Shown: piece by piece, positions 17,301-26,223 of the stretch
Layout: each line of letters opens with the position of its first letter
How positions within the stretch are numbered: the stretch's first letter is position 1
Origin: Natronomonas salinimetallica
GTDB taxonomy: Archaea > Halobacteriota > Halobacteria > Halobacteriales > Haloarculaceae
Direction of reading: 5' to 3'
Length of the DNA stretch: 64,000 bases
Assembly: GCF_013839515.1 (NCBI RefSeq)
Contig: NZ_JACDNQ010000010.1
Span: 1 to 64,000, forward strand
The notes under the pieces: model-generated
The model's database searches: none
Seen by the model: the letters and a program-made list of their open reading frames with translations, nothing else
What the model was told of the DNA's origin: nothing
Position numbers and translations under genes: made by a program

Positions 17301-18748
17301 TAGCCGATTGTCATCCCGTTCCGAAACTCGTCCATTAGGTCGGGATGTGGGCGAGGGAGTGGATTTCGCGAGCGCTGTTCCGATCGGGTGCCACGACCCC
17401 CTTCGACGGTTAATTCCTCTGAGGAGGGGACAACGACAACATTGGCCAGCTCGTCGGCGTTGAAGACGAGATCCGGCTTTCGCTTCCCCCGGCCTGTGAC
17501 GATCTCGGAGTCTCGAACATGCTGTAAGAGACGCCGAGCCCGTTTCTGCTTCGTTGCTTGGCGGAACCCCTTCGCTCTGATACGCTCGCTGTCAAGCCCA
17601 TAAAACGGTCCATCGAGCGGATCGAGCGCTCGACTGAGTTGGTCGAGCCGTCGATCGAGGGACTCGAAAGTCCCTTCCATCGGGAGTGCAACCGCTCGAA
17701 CATTAACGGTGAACGTCCGTTTGGGGTGTTTGGCTTCGATCCGATCGAAGCGATTGGTCGCTGCGCTTCCGACCTGGTAGTTGCGGTCGTCATCCGGCCG
17801 GTTCTCCATCTCGAACATCGGTCCGAGATACCGCTGTGCGAAGGTATCGCGACCTTCCATCAGGTCTTCTTTACGAAGTGCCGCATCGTCCGACCAGTCG
17901 GATTTCCGCTGCCAGACGACCTGGAACGCAATGGGATGCTCCGCTTCGGTCAGATGGTCGATCAACACCGCGATCGGCTGTTGTTCAGCATCGTACTCGT
18001 TCGGATCTGGGTCGCGTTTAGCGTACGGTTTGATCGTCGTCATCCAGTCCCGCTTGCGCTCTGCCTGTCCGTACCACTGCACCCCGACCGGTTCCAGATC
18101 GTCAATCGTCGGCCGAGCGAATACCGTTCCACGTTCCGTCTCTGTGGGTCGATCGAGTGTCGTTAGGGGATCATCTATAGGGATTCGCTCCGGGGGATGG
18201 GGTGTGAATACCCCATCCTCGAGTTCGATAGCCTCGCTCTGTGGCGACCACGCTTCTTCAGTGTCGAAGTCGGCTACTGCATCACCTCCATCTGTCCGCT
18301 CTGAGGTGTGCCCCTCCCGTGAGTTATCGCTGACTCCAACGGGTGAGAGGTCCTCGGTATCTGGTTGATAGAGTAACTGTCCACGTTCGAGTCGGTCTTG
18401 GAACGCTTCCCGCGAAAATTCCATCGGAGGAATGAGCTTCTTTGTGAGTGTGAGATCGACGCGCTCGATGTCGAAGGTGTCGGGATAGATCGTCTTCAGC
18501 TGCTTTTCAAGCGTGTCCAGATGCATCGGCTGATCGATACCGTAGTAGAATTCGACAGGTTCGTCCGTCCCCTCGCTTATCGCGACGAACTCGAATGTGG
18601 GCGGAGATGTATCGACTAGTGGATTTACTCGGTTCGCTAGCTTCGACGTCGCCGGGTTGGACAGTTTGTGCAGACTTTCGAACGCCGCAGGGAGGTTCTC
18701 TTTCCGAAGACGCTCGGAGGTCGGCGTGACTCGCACGTACTCCGTCAT
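14396..18748 (-). CDS. VirD4/TraG-like conjugative coupling ATPase
   Basis: 1450 residues. Walker A is FGTTGAGKSK with K517 and Walker B is NLLVDEASS with D793-E794, in a HerA/TraG-type core at about 495-960. The first 490 residues are a haloarchaeal extension. The C-terminal 400 include a segment resembling a PD-(D/E)XK-like fold (DPSFTIEIETTTH ... IPLFVVDGR) and a winged-helix-like tail. Coupling proteins bring DNA to the type IV channel. Its start overlaps the VirB4 stop by four bases (ATGA). The ATPase class is sure; assigning it as the coupling protein is from context. Confidence 0.75.
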   Translation of the reverse strand: MTEYVRVTPTSERLRKENLPAAFESLHKLSNPATSKLANRVNPLVDTSPPTFEFVAISEGTDEPVEFYYGIDQPMHLDTLEKQLKTIYPDTFDIERVDLTLTKKLIPPMEFSREAFQDRLERGQLLYQPDTEDLSPVGVSDNSREGHTSERTDGGDAVADFDTEEAWSPQSEAIELEDGVFTPHPPERIPIDDPLTTLDRPTETERGTVFARPTIDDLEPVGVQWYGQAERKRDWMTTIKPYAKRDPDPNEYDAEQQPIAVLIDHLTEAEHPIAFQVVWQRKSDWSDDAALRKEDLMEGRDTFAQRYLGPMFEMENRPDDDRNYQVGSAATNRFDRIEAKHPKRTFTVNVRAVALPMEGTFESLDRRLDQLSRALDPLDGPFYGLDSERIRAKGFRQATKQKRARRLLQHVRDSEIVTGRGKRKPDLVFNADELANVVVVPSSEELTVEGGRGTRSEQRSRNPLPRPHPDLMDEFRNGMTIGYALDETGEPEDEPTCVPPSLLTTHFARFGTTGAGKSKASINDALSLYDSTDGPIIIIDPKGDGMCQNYMRAHARRFGTTDLEENVLHFPIPEILPGFAFFNIEPSLRSGVNRVDAVQDKADHYETIIKMVMGEERYEQAVVAPNLIKYIIKILYDEEYGLENGLYRESVNYFSHNQLEHILDQLWQAGPPEVDEGAAPRSRNPQVAQKIHRQLQLDPNTFATIMGGVSNRFDYISQDEHLRHIFNNTDPQFDFRELLDDRMVILFELGDLRDDAAKVMTGLIMTMLYDALKQRKQDIEQKPDDYVVNLLVDEASSVVVSDIMNTLLEKGRSFQLSVGLSLQFPEQLETEGNRKVYLNVLNDVGSPIVGKIHVDQEIARVMAHEDMDPEAFANRIRSLPRGEWITRLPSPTFGETGPEPFSLAPLPIPPGHLESEYSLSEREETDFQTTLDAIHERTRDSYGVASDSTTSTPEHTPAVATEADDDQPLDVAMAQAIRTVQINAGVRDENGWVTVSAVDDELLARLDEETLEDRTVEAFPDIRERSPLIEVDLDAETTEVVCQLTPTGEEAATPDTDSPTGGGESHDRLLFAVEELLGELGFSVQVLDQDGRDRPDGLATHPDVDPSFTIEIETTTHTRPAKVLANLRKAQAAEKIPLFVVDGRDDDVDGRDLARRVSNILEEPVNRLKSGKTRLYTTTEHITFNGGASASDGVTAARRATDNSRQTRWVKQSDEFTLEDSTGETHVRVTDFETISKDQFPATYSYDESAGAYTVFQPGELPATYDSKDAFEAEWVPIKRPFVPTTDLPVPDYTDSSYAIGIVTEDGQDPSLQLYEPTNETTESCTELVEGVQNGELYPAGVEPDQSANGEPSAGEDGEDDPFGLSTFVHDALVECDDGIVPVGDVYDAYEQFASAGEYDVKPKSRFTQALREHVGFERDKKWLDGKTQRCYVGIELRDTYTEGSNDGEA

Positions 18749-20952
18749 TGCGACTCTGCCTCCGGATCGCCGCCGTCGGTTTCCGTGGCCAACGACTGCG
18801 TGCGCTCATGCTGTTGCCCGTTTTGTTGAAGGTCGGGAATTGGCTCAGCGCCTGGTGTGCTTGCTTCCCCCTGATGTTGGGAACCTGAAGCACCGGGGAG
18901 GTCCTGAGATGACTGTTCCGTCGCGTCGAAGTCGATGACCTGCTTTTCCTTCTCCAGAGCTCGAACTTCGATTCCACGCCATTCACCATCGATCCCGACG
19001 AGTGCCTCGGAGTAGCCTGCTCGTTCGTTCCCCGGGACAGCGTCCTGGACGAAGCGCATTTGCGCCGAATTGAGCCCAAACTCGTTCGCCCAGTGTTCGT
19101 CCATTCCGTCGAGATGATGGAACTGCTTGATGGCGCACTGATCGAGGATTGCCTCCGCCTCCGGGTGCTGGAAGAACTCGTCGACGGTCTGCGTCAGCAA
19201 TCGGATCGAAAGATCGTGGTGGCGGTGATGTCTGAACACCGTTTCGAGGAACTCTAGATTCGCGGCTTCTTGGAGAACGTACCGTGCCTCGTCGATCACA
19301 AACACGACCTCGTCGACCTCCTTGGCCCGCTCATATACCAGCGTGATCAGCAGCTGCATCACGAGGCTGGTGCTGTCACCAAGACTGCCCTCTTGCTGGG
19401 CGAGATCGAGGTAGATGATCTTCTCGTCGCGAATGTCGAACTCCGTTCCGCGTCCGAGATTCTCATAGCGGCCATCCTCCGCGAAGGGTCGAAGCTGGTC
19501 GATCAACCAGGTGGCATCTGTCTGGATCTTTCCGGACTCCTCGTCGGTTCGCACGACGAATTCGTCTGGCTCGTCGACCATCTCCTCGAGGATATCGAGG
19601 ACGTCCCGCATCGTCGGGCTCTCGTTGTGATGCGTCGCGATGTCGTCGGTGATTCCGTTGCGAGCGTACGCCGTTTCGATGGCGTTTTCGAGCGTGGTTC
19701 GTTTGTCGCCGAGTCGAATGCCTCGGAGGGCGAAGTAGTTCGACAGGAAGCTCATCACGCTGTCGAGCTTTTCTCGATACGGACTGGCGTCTTCCCCCAT
19801 CGCCCGCTGGACGTGCTCAGGCGTGGGCTTGATTTCGAGCGGATTCAACCCCATATTCCCGCCGACCGTGATGCGTTTCGCGCCCAGCGCCTCGGAGACA
19901 CCAGTCCAGTTGTTCAGTGGTTCCAGGATGATACCGATACGATCCTTGCTCTGCTCGATCGATCGGATGAAGTTCTGTTTTGCACCGAAACTCTTGCCCG
20001 AACCGGGATCTCCGATCGTGAACATCGCGTAGCCGTTCTCCCGAGCGTACGGGTCGATGACGACCGGGCTATCGTTTCGCCAGTGAACGCCGAACTCGAC
20101 GCCCTCGTCCTCGAGGATGGTCGCGTTGTGCGGCGACGCCAGAACGGCTCCGACGGCGTCGCCCAGCGCGATCGCCTCCCGTCCGAAGGGATTGGGACCG
20201 ACTGGTGCAGCGGCCTGAATGGCGAGGTCTTGTTTGCAGATTGCGGTTTTCGGCGAGAGACCGGCCGGTTGCTCGCGAAGCCGACTGCGGACGGTACGGA
20301 CGGACTCCCGAAGCTCGTCCTTAGTGTCTGCCCGTACCGTAATGAACATCCCCTGATCGAACACGCGACTTCCGTTCTCGACGGCCGTGTAGGTCGCGAC
20401 GGCTTCGTTAGCCCGCCCTTGCAGGTACGCGCCACGAACGCTATTTTCGAGATCCGCATCGACCTGAAGGTCGTCAGCAACCCGCTGGAGCTCATCACGA
20501 GCCTGCTGCTGATTCTTGGGCGTGATATGGATCGTGAGATCGAACTCGACGTCGGTTAGCTCGAACAGTTCGTTCAAGTAGCCGTCCTTTGGATAATCTG
20601 GATAATCTGCGATATACAACGTCGAGGTCCACTGTTCCCCGACACGGGCGGCCCGGGTCTCCCACTCGACAGCAGCCGGTGCGATCACGCTTTTGTGTCG
20701 CTCGGCGAGATCATCGAGGAGTTCCCGCTCGGTTTCACCATCTGCCAGCGTCTCATCGTCGAGGAGTTCCGATAGATCGACCTCTTCTTCGGTGTCTCGA
20801 AGGCGGTCACGATAGAACTTCACGCCGAGAATAACGAGTATCAGGACTACGACGCCCACTATCGCGGCGTGGGTCGCGGTGAGATCACCAGTAGACGACG
20901 GGATGTTCAGACTCTGTAGCGGAAGGCCGACTTCCGTACTATGCATCGTCAT
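18745..20952 (-). CDS. VirB4-family type IV secretion ATPase
   Basis: 735 residues. One membrane helix near residues 30-48 (HAAIVGVVVLILVILGV) is followed by the VirB4 N-domain and a C-terminal ATPase with Walker A GDPGSGKS (K320) and Walker B VVFVIDEARYV. VirB4 powers pilus assembly and DNA transfer. The C-terminal tail is Gln/Glu rich. It overlaps the coupling ATPase by four bases and the upstream membrane gene by 14, within one operon. This is the most diagnostic gene of the conjugation module. Confidence 0.87.
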   Translation of the reverse strand: MTMHSTEVGLPLQSLNIPSSTGDLTATHAAIVGVVVLILVILGVKFYRDRLRDTEEEVDLSELLDDETLADGETERELLDDLAERHKSVIAPAAVEWETRAARVGEQWTSTLYIADYPDYPKDGYLNELFELTDVEFDLTIHITPKNQQQARDELQRVADDLQVDADLENSVRGAYLQGRANEAVATYTAVENGSRVFDQGMFITVRADTKDELRESVRTVRSRLREQPAGLSPKTAICKQDLAIQAAAPVGPNPFGREAIALGDAVGAVLASPHNATILEDEGVEFGVHWRNDSPVVIDPYARENGYAMFTIGDPGSGKSFGAKQNFIRSIEQSKDRIGIILEPLNNWTGVSEALGAKRITVGGNMGLNPLEIKPTPEHVQRAMGEDASPYREKLDSVMSFLSNYFALRGIRLGDKRTTLENAIETAYARNGITDDIATHHNESPTMRDVLDILEEMVDEPDEFVVRTDEESGKIQTDATWLIDQLRPFAEDGRYENLGRGTEFDIRDEKIIYLDLAQQEGSLGDSTSLVMQLLITLVYERAKEVDEVVFVIDEARYVLQEAANLEFLETVFRHHRHHDLSIRLLTQTVDEFFQHPEAEAILDQCAIKQFHHLDGMDEHWANEFGLNSAQMRFVQDAVPGNERAGYSEALVGIDGEWRGIEVRALEKEKQVIDFDATEQSSQDLPGASGSQHQGEASTPGAEPIPDLQQNGQQHERTQSLATETDGGDPEAESQ

Positions 20953-22054
20953 CCCTCCGTTCGTGGCTCATAACTGGTTGTTCGCGGATGGCGTTGGCTG
21001 CGTCGTCGTACTCATGTTCCTCGCCGTTCCAGAAGTCCATCGTGAGCAGGAACAACTCGACAGTACTCAGACGTCGAGCCGACCAGCCGGGAGCCTTCTG
21101 TACGAGTTCGCTCTGGACGGCTCGACATCGCTGATCGAGTTTCTCGAACATTTTTGCCCGAAGTTCGGCGTCACGGAGACTCTCACGTCTCGCGACGAAG
21201 GGATTGAACAGGAATCCGATGACCGGAAGGGTGGTCAGCTTCTCTGCGGGTGAATGCTCGTCTCGATACCGGTTGTAGACGTCCATCGGCGTCACCTGCA
21301 CGCCAATGAAGTAGCGAATCTGCTGGGTTCCCTCGAGTTCTCGTGGCCGTTGTTCTCGATATTCCGTGAGCAGCTCCTGGAAGACGGGGTTGTTCGCGAC
21401 GTCTTCGTCTCCGAGTCGCGTATCGATCTGCGTGAGCAGGTCTTCTACCGGAAATGAACGGGTTGTGGCGTGGAATTTCAGACTGTAATCGAGTTCCGTG
21501 TTCGCGAACTCGCCGGCGACCTCCTGAACGTGGGCCCAGTCACCCGACATGGCGAAATCCATGTTTCCCGGGTCGACCTCGAGGAACGCCTCCATGGTAC
21601 GGTCCGTCCGCTGAATCGTCCCGGCGCCGGGCCAAGCTCGTTCGATGTTCGTGAGGTCCTGTGTTCGTTCGTCCGGCGTGAAGGGGGTATAGTTGATGAG
21701 ACCTCCCTCGTTGCGCGTCGTATCGGTCGCTTCGTCGGTTGTGGCGTGGTCGGGAGCGCTATAGGTAAATCGAGGCCGTTTACAGTAGTAGCGATAGACG
21801 TCCGCGAGCCACGTTGATGCTGCAAGATGGGACGGGCTCGCGTATACAGCCGCCACACCGAGGATGATCCCCGTAAGAACGAACGGGAGGACGAGTGTAT
21901 CGCTCCCGACGAGGCCTGCGAGGAGCAGCCCTGCGATCGGGAAGCCGAACAACACGTAGACGTCGCCCTCGTCGACGTTAACGATGGGGATGCGGTTTTC
22001 TTCGCCCAGTTCGTCCATAATCCGTCGCGAAGCTGCTTCGTTGTCTGGTGCCAT
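20939..22054 (-). CDS. Conjugation membrane protein next to VirB4
   Basis: 371 residues. After a cytoplasmic N-terminus, two close hydrophobic helices (about 31-48 and 52-72; VYVLFGFPIAGLLLAGLVG) resemble VirB3/PrgI, which binds VirB4. About 290 soluble residues follow that look like a VirB4 N-terminal-domain relative (ERAWPGAGTIQRTDRT; SLKFHATTRSFPVEDL). The direct position before virB4 supports a scaffold role. No catalytic motif. The VirB3-like assignment is inference. Confidence 0.65.
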   Translation of the reverse strand: MAPDNEAASRRIMDELGEENRIPIVNVDEGDVYVLFGFPIAGLLLAGLVGSDTLVLPFVLTGIILGVAAVYASPSHLAASTWLADVYRYYCKRPRFTYSAPDHATTDEATDTTRNEGGLINYTPFTPDERTQDLTNIERAWPGAGTIQRTDRTMEAFLEVDPGNMDFAMSGDWAHVQEVAGEFANTELDYSLKFHATTRSFPVEDLLTQIDTRLGDEDVANNPVFQELLTEYREQRPRELEGTQQIRYFIGVQVTPMDVYNRYRDEHSPAEKLTTLPVIGFLFNPFVARRESLRDAELRAKMFEKLDQRCRAVQSELVQKAPGWSARRLSTVELFLLTMDFWNGEEHEYDDAANAIREQPVMSHERRDDDA

Positions 22055-22056
22055 GA

Positions 22057-23223
22057 TTAGTAGTATCCGGGATCGTTTTCGGTGCGTCTGTATTGCGGTA
22101 CACCCTGCTGGCCGTACGCATCGGTCACGACGTTATCATGGGTCGTTCCACCGCCACCTCCTCTGTTGCTCCCACCTCCACCGCTGTTTCCGGCTCCTCC
22201 GTCGCCTCGGTATGTAGGGCCTCCCCAGTGGTTTCCGAGACGTTGGGCGGCTGCGTGCCCTGCAGCTGCCTTTGGCCCCCATCGTGCTGCCGTCGCAGCG
22301 ATGGAGGGCCCTGCAACGTAGGCAGCGCCAGCGATCGCCCCGACACCGACTGCAGCCTTGGTGGTCCCTCCGATGAGCTTTGCAGTGACGGGGCTTGCGT
22401 ACTTGAACAGCTTCCAAATAATGATCAACGAGAGGACGGGGAGTGAGGCAGCCACAAGATAACTCAGGAACGCACTGTCGGGAGCGACGGCCGACTCGGT
22501 TCCGTTGGAAAACAGGAGTTCATACCCCTTGAAGAAAATCGCAACCGGAAGTGGCAGAATGGCAAGCGGGACGAACTTCATGCAAACAGCTTTGGCAACA
22601 CGAGATACTACCGGAATCCCGCCAAAGGCTACTGCAAGACCGATCGGCATCGCATACAAGTAGACGTACAGAAGAATTTCGCGGATGAAGAATAACGCTT
22701 GGAGAGCCCACATCGCAAATCCACCGATGGCGGCCATCAGTAGTGCGAGAGCAGGGTTTGTTACTGAAACCTCGAGAAAGTCAATCATCGCCCCCATGAG
22801 GACCTCGATCTCGGGGACTAGGGCGATCGTGAATCCATTCACTAGATATAGCGAGAGAACGGCGGCCCAATACCATACTACGATCAGGAACGCTCCGGTC
22901 CATGCACTCCGGCGCGTTTTCCGAGCTTCATAGGAACTCCCGATATCAAAAATACGGACGGTGTGACGGCCCTGAACGCAGATCAAGAGTAGAAGCAGAG
23001 CTAACAGCATAATCTCCCCGCCGACTAGAGATTCATACAATGCCACCCAAGGCTCGTTCTCAGGACGTCCAAAAACGAAGGTATCACTGGTTTCCGGGAC
23101 TGGCGTCCCAAACAAGCTCTCTGTGATTTCTCTGTAACCGTCACTCAGACCAGTCTGGAACCACTCAATAAGCGTCTCGACCGCATCCTCGAACCATTGA
23201 CGTCCGAAATCGACGAGATCCAT
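22057..23223 (-). CDS. VirB6/TrbL-like polytopic membrane protein
   Basis: 388 residues with about seven hydrophobic helices between 65 and 310 and a Gly/Asn/Ser-rich tail at about 335-365 (GGGGSNRGGGGG). The many helices, central loops and low-complexity tail fit the VirB6/TrbL inner channel subunit. The start codon overlaps the lipoprotein stop by one base. The tail may be exposed or bind a partner. Family placement is from topology and neighbours. Confidence 0.68.
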   Translation of the reverse strand: MDLVDFGRQWFEDAVETLIEWFQTGLSDGYREITESLFGTPVPETSDTFVFGRPENEPWVALYESLVGGEIMLLALLLLLICVQGRHTVRIFDIGSSYEARKTRRSAWTGAFLIVVWYWAAVLSLYLVNGFTIALVPEIEVLMGAMIDFLEVSVTNPALALLMAAIGGFAMWALQALFFIREILLYVYLYAMPIGLAVAFGGIPVVSRVAKAVCMKFVPLAILPLPVAIFFKGYELLFSNGTESAVAPDSAFLSYLVAASLPVLSLIIIWKLFKYASPVTAKLIGGTTKAAVGVGAIAGAAYVAGPSIAATAARWGPKAAAGHAAAQRLGNHWGGPTYRGDGGAGNSGGGGSNRGGGGGTTHDNVVTDAYGQQGVPQYRRTENDPGYY

Positions 23224-24044
23224 TACTGGGTCACCTCGACTTCGATATCACACTCGACTAAATCTTCTCCACTATACGCGACTGAGTACTGTTGTGATGG
23301 ATTGGGATCTTGAATAGCCGTTCTGATCACCACCTCGAACTCTCCTCGCTCCGTATCAGGTGAGCAGGACACGTTGTCACTCGCTGGATTAAACGGAGTA
23401 GAGTGACTGTATATCGTGACTGATCCTCCAGGTGGCAACCCGATCTGGTCGGCGTGTCCACCGAGGTCACTCTCCGTATCGTAGATCCCGCTCTCATCGT
23501 AATCATCTGGAGTTGGCCTAGGAACATCTCCACTGAACACGAGTCCGGAAGCAGTATCCGGACCACTGCCCGTGTTCTCGAGCGTGAGGATTACCTCCGT
23601 CTGAATAGTTCTCTCGCTGGCACCGTCATACATTTCATCAGGATGGTTTCTCCCGAGCAACAGTCCCGTAATCTGAGTATCTGGCCGTATCTCGATCGTC
23701 GACGATGACTGCTCCGTTCCTTCTGAAGATCCAATCACTTCGTATTCCCCAGGAACGTAATCGACTCCGAGTTCGACTGTTTCTCGGCTAACGCCCGTGG
23801 CTAATTCACGCTCGACGAATAGTTCCCCATCGGGTTGCACAACCGTCACCGCATTGAACGGGTGGTTCTCCTCGAATTCAAGGATGATCTCCGTTCCCTC
23901 GACTGTGACTCGTTCGAACCCCTCCGTGTCTTCCGGCTCTTCGTTACTCTCTTCGAATGCTGCGCAGCCACCGAGGCTAGCTACAGAGCTGGCAACGATA
24001 CCTCCGAGGACTTTTCGTCTGGTTACGGTGTTGATTCTCGTCAT
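23223..24044 (-). CDS. Tat-exported lipoprotein of the conjugation operon
   Basis: 273 residues from ATG 24044. The N-terminus has a twin-Arg signal (TVTRRKVLGG) and a lipobox ending at Cys (SLGGCAAFEE), so the mature protein is lipid-anchored outside the cell. The body is beta-rich (EGTEIILEFEENHPFNAVTV), like an Ig-like domain. A longer frame upstream of 24044 lacks signal features and overlaps the previous gene, so it is rejected. The start overlaps the upstream stop (ATGA). It may be a surface part of the transfer apparatus. Confidence 0.75.
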   Translation of the reverse strand: MTRINTVTRRKVLGGIVASSVASLGGCAAFEESNEEPEDTEGFERVTVEGTEIILEFEENHPFNAVTVVQPDGELFVERELATGVSRETVELGVDYVPGEYEVIGSSEGTEQSSSTIEIRPDTQITGLLLGRNHPDEMYDGASERTIQTEVILTLENTGSGPDTASGLVFSGDVPRPTPDDYDESGIYDTESDLGGHADQIGLPPGGSVTIYSHSTPFNPASDNVSCSPDTERGEFEVVIRTAIQDPNPSQQYSVAYSGEDLVECDIEVEVTQ

Positions 24045-25786
24045 CGGTGTTGATCCTCCGGAATTCGCAGGAATGAGCCAAGTTTGAGGCCCGCATACAG
24101 TGCTACCACGAACGGAATCGAGAATCGGACAACGTCGACGATCAGTGTCAGCCACCCGCTTATCGTCGACAGCGGATGCCATCCGACACTCGCACGATCT
24201 CCAACGTACGCAGGGTCGTGTGTTCGCCACGATCCCGGATGATATTCTGCAGTGTAGCTTCCCGGTGTGCGGATCGTAACGATCGCGACGCCCGAGGCGT
24301 TGGTTTCGACTCGCTGGTCACCGATCGTGATGTAACCGGAACGCTGTTCATGTCCTATTGGGGCAACACGCGGATGGTCTTCGAACGGGTTCTCAAGGGC
24401 GATCGGGGTACCGGTCTCGGCATCGCGGAGTTCGATACGGAGCGTTGCTTCTGTCTCGTTCTCTTCGACGGTTTCGACGGTGAGGTTGCTCTCACGGATT
24501 TCTCGCTCGGTTCCGCCATCGGGCTCGATGATATCTGCCGATTCACCGCGGACGATCCCCTGAACTTCGAGATGATCCCGGTCGATCTCGTCGTACCGAA
24601 CGGCAAGCCCGTATGAGCGGACGTACGGCTCGTCGACGATCCCGATTTCGACGTTTTCGTGCACCGTTGGTGCTGGTGATTCGCTTTCGAATCCCCACAC
24701 TTCGCGGATCTCTGGGCCGTCGCGAATCGGTTCAGCCCTAGGCCCAACTTCGGACGGGAATGCCCGCGTATACACTGGAAGCGCGTCGGAATGGACGACC
24801 TCCTCATCTGTCCGATTCGAGTGGACGAGATAATCCCAATCTGTGTCGCGAGCGGTGTAGTACCGCCAGACGCCTCGGACGGTTGCATCCCCGTCTTCAG
24901 TAAGTACGTAGCCATGCCACGGTTGCGTCTGATGGATAGCAACACCGGAATCGCCGTCCGGATATTCCGCGTGGTAGATGTACGCGGTGAGGTTGTAGAC
25001 GTCGACATCGAGTGTTTGTGAGACGGTTACGCTATCTGTCGGATACTCGTATCGTGTCCGGGTTTCGTTGCCAACTTGTTCAGTAATCTCCTTCTCCAGT
25101 TCGACCTCGATCTCAGCTTCGAAGGTTAGTGTGGATGAGCCTGCGCCAGCGAGTTCGTAGTCGAAGAGAGGAGTATGCTGGCCGTCCTGCTCGGCGATCA
25201 CGTCTCCGTCTTGTTTCACCCGGACCTCACTCACTTCGTGGTCGACAACCGACCACTCGACTGATTGATTGGATTCCGACTCATCATCTGGTACCGCAAC
25301 GCGGTAATCGACGAAACCGCGGAGCTCGCCGTCCGGTGCGAGGTACAGCGACGTTTCCTCGTCATCGAGGTGAACCATCGTGGACGGCTGCACAGCGAAG
25401 ATAGTCGCATGAGCGTCCTTGATGAACACCGAATCATTCAGCTCCGCGTTATCTGGGTATACAGACGTCTCACTGTCACCCGCCTCGAGAGATTCGAAAT
25501 CGTAGGCTGTCCAGTGTTCGGCTGTCTCAGGTGGCTCTTTGAACGTGATATCGGTGCAGTTGCCGAGGGCGTGCATGGACGTCCGCTCCTCACCATACCG
25601 TTCTTCGTACTCTGCATCGGTCAGGCACTCGTTGGGAGCTTTTGACCAGAGCGTCGCCGTCTCGTTTTCGCTGAGACCGCTGTCGTCACTTCCGGGGCGT
25701 GGCGGATGATCGGCGCTGGCAACGCTTACAAGACCTCCCACGAGGACGGTGAGAGCGAGCGCGAGGCCAAGTGTCGAGCGGCGCAT
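24041..25786 (-). CDS. Large secreted, membrane-anchored protein of the conjugation operon
   Basis: 581 residues with a Sec signal peptide (LALALTVLVGGLVSVASA), a long acidic beta-rich extracellular part with many N-glycosylation sequons (for example NQS, NLT and NRT), and a C-terminal membrane helix at about 551-573 before a short cytoplasmic end. The topology suits an S-layer-level adhesin or pilus base facing a mating partner. No family recognised. It is placed between the pilin-like gene and the lipoprotein. Confidence 0.68.
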   Translation of the reverse strand: MRRSTLGLALALTVLVGGLVSVASADHPPRPGSDDSGLSENETATLWSKAPNECLTDAEYEERYGEERTSMHALGNCTDITFKEPPETAEHWTAYDFESLEAGDSETSVYPDNAELNDSVFIKDAHATIFAVQPSTMVHLDDEETSLYLAPDGELRGFVDYRVAVPDDESESNQSVEWSVVDHEVSEVRVKQDGDVIAEQDGQHTPLFDYELAGAGSSTLTFEAEIEVELEKEITEQVGNETRTRYEYPTDSVTVSQTLDVDVYNLTAYIYHAEYPDGDSGVAIHQTQPWHGYVLTEDGDATVRGVWRYYTARDTDWDYLVHSNRTDEEVVHSDALPVYTRAFPSEVGPRAEPIRDGPEIREVWGFESESPAPTVHENVEIGIVDEPYVRSYGLAVRYDEIDRDHLEVQGIVRGESADIIEPDGGTEREIRESNLTVETVEENETEATLRIELRDAETGTPIALENPFEDHPRVAPIGHEQRSGYITIGDQRVETNASGVAIVTIRTPGSYTAEYHPGSWRTHDPAYVGDRASVGWHPLSTISGWLTLIVDVVRFSIPFVVALYAGLKLGSFLRIPEDQHR

Positions 25787-25821
25787 GGTTGATGTGACGA
25801 GTGAAGCGGAAGGTTCACCGA

Positions 25822-26223
25822 TTACCAGGGAACTAGGTCAACACATTCGGCGAGTGGAAGCCCCATCACGGAGCCAGCGACGGTGTACAAGGGGCCGAGT
25901 ACGAGCAGGACGACGGTGGATTTGAGGGCCGTTCGCTTGTGTCGCTTGAATCCCTTCTTTTGCTCGGGGCTCATCGTGAACATCTCGGCAAGGGAATCGG
26001 CCTGCCAGACGACGACAAGTCCGACGATCCCGAGAGCCGTCGTGATCTGGAAGAAGCCAGAGATCATGTCCGGCAGTCCCTCAGCATCACAGACGACTCC
26101 ATCCTGAGCCAGAGCGGGCTCGACAGCGATGATGCTCAGCACGATCACTGCAGTGACCGTCTGGCGAATGGCTGGTCGATTAAAGGTCGATTCAGTGGTC
26201 TCTGGTGGATCGTTGTCGCTCAT
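25822..26223 (-). CDS. Small membrane protein, VirB2-like pilin candidate
   Basis: 133 residues: a signal-like helix (VTAVIVLSIIAVEPALAQ), then two hydrophobic helices (about 57-72 and 100-118) separated by a basic loop (KKGFKRHKRTALK). Cleavage after AQ would leave a short protein with the hairpin topology of VirB2/TrbC pilins. Two Cys (VVCDAEG and AECVDL) could bond. Its position near the operon head, as in bacterial vir operons, supports the pilin idea. Topology only; no direct homology claimed. Confidence 0.55.
   Translation of the reverse strand: MSDNDPPETTESTFNRPAIRQTVTAVIVLSIIAVEPALAQDGVVCDAEGLPDMISGFFQITTALGIVGLVVVWQADSLAEMFTMSPEQKKGFKRHKRTALKSTVVLLVLGPLYTVAGSVMGLPLAECVDLVPW

Noticed and set aside
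16586-17338. Plus-strand frame of 250 codons inside the coupling ATPase region
   Set aside because: Antisense to the ATPase domain with intact motifs; acidic composition arises from complementary codons. The same applies to frames at 19270-20559 and 39166-40014.
24045-24230. 62-residue upstream extension of the Tat lipoprotein
   Set aside because: The twin-Arg signal and lipobox must be N-terminal, and the ATGA overlap at 24041-24044 supports the internal ATG.
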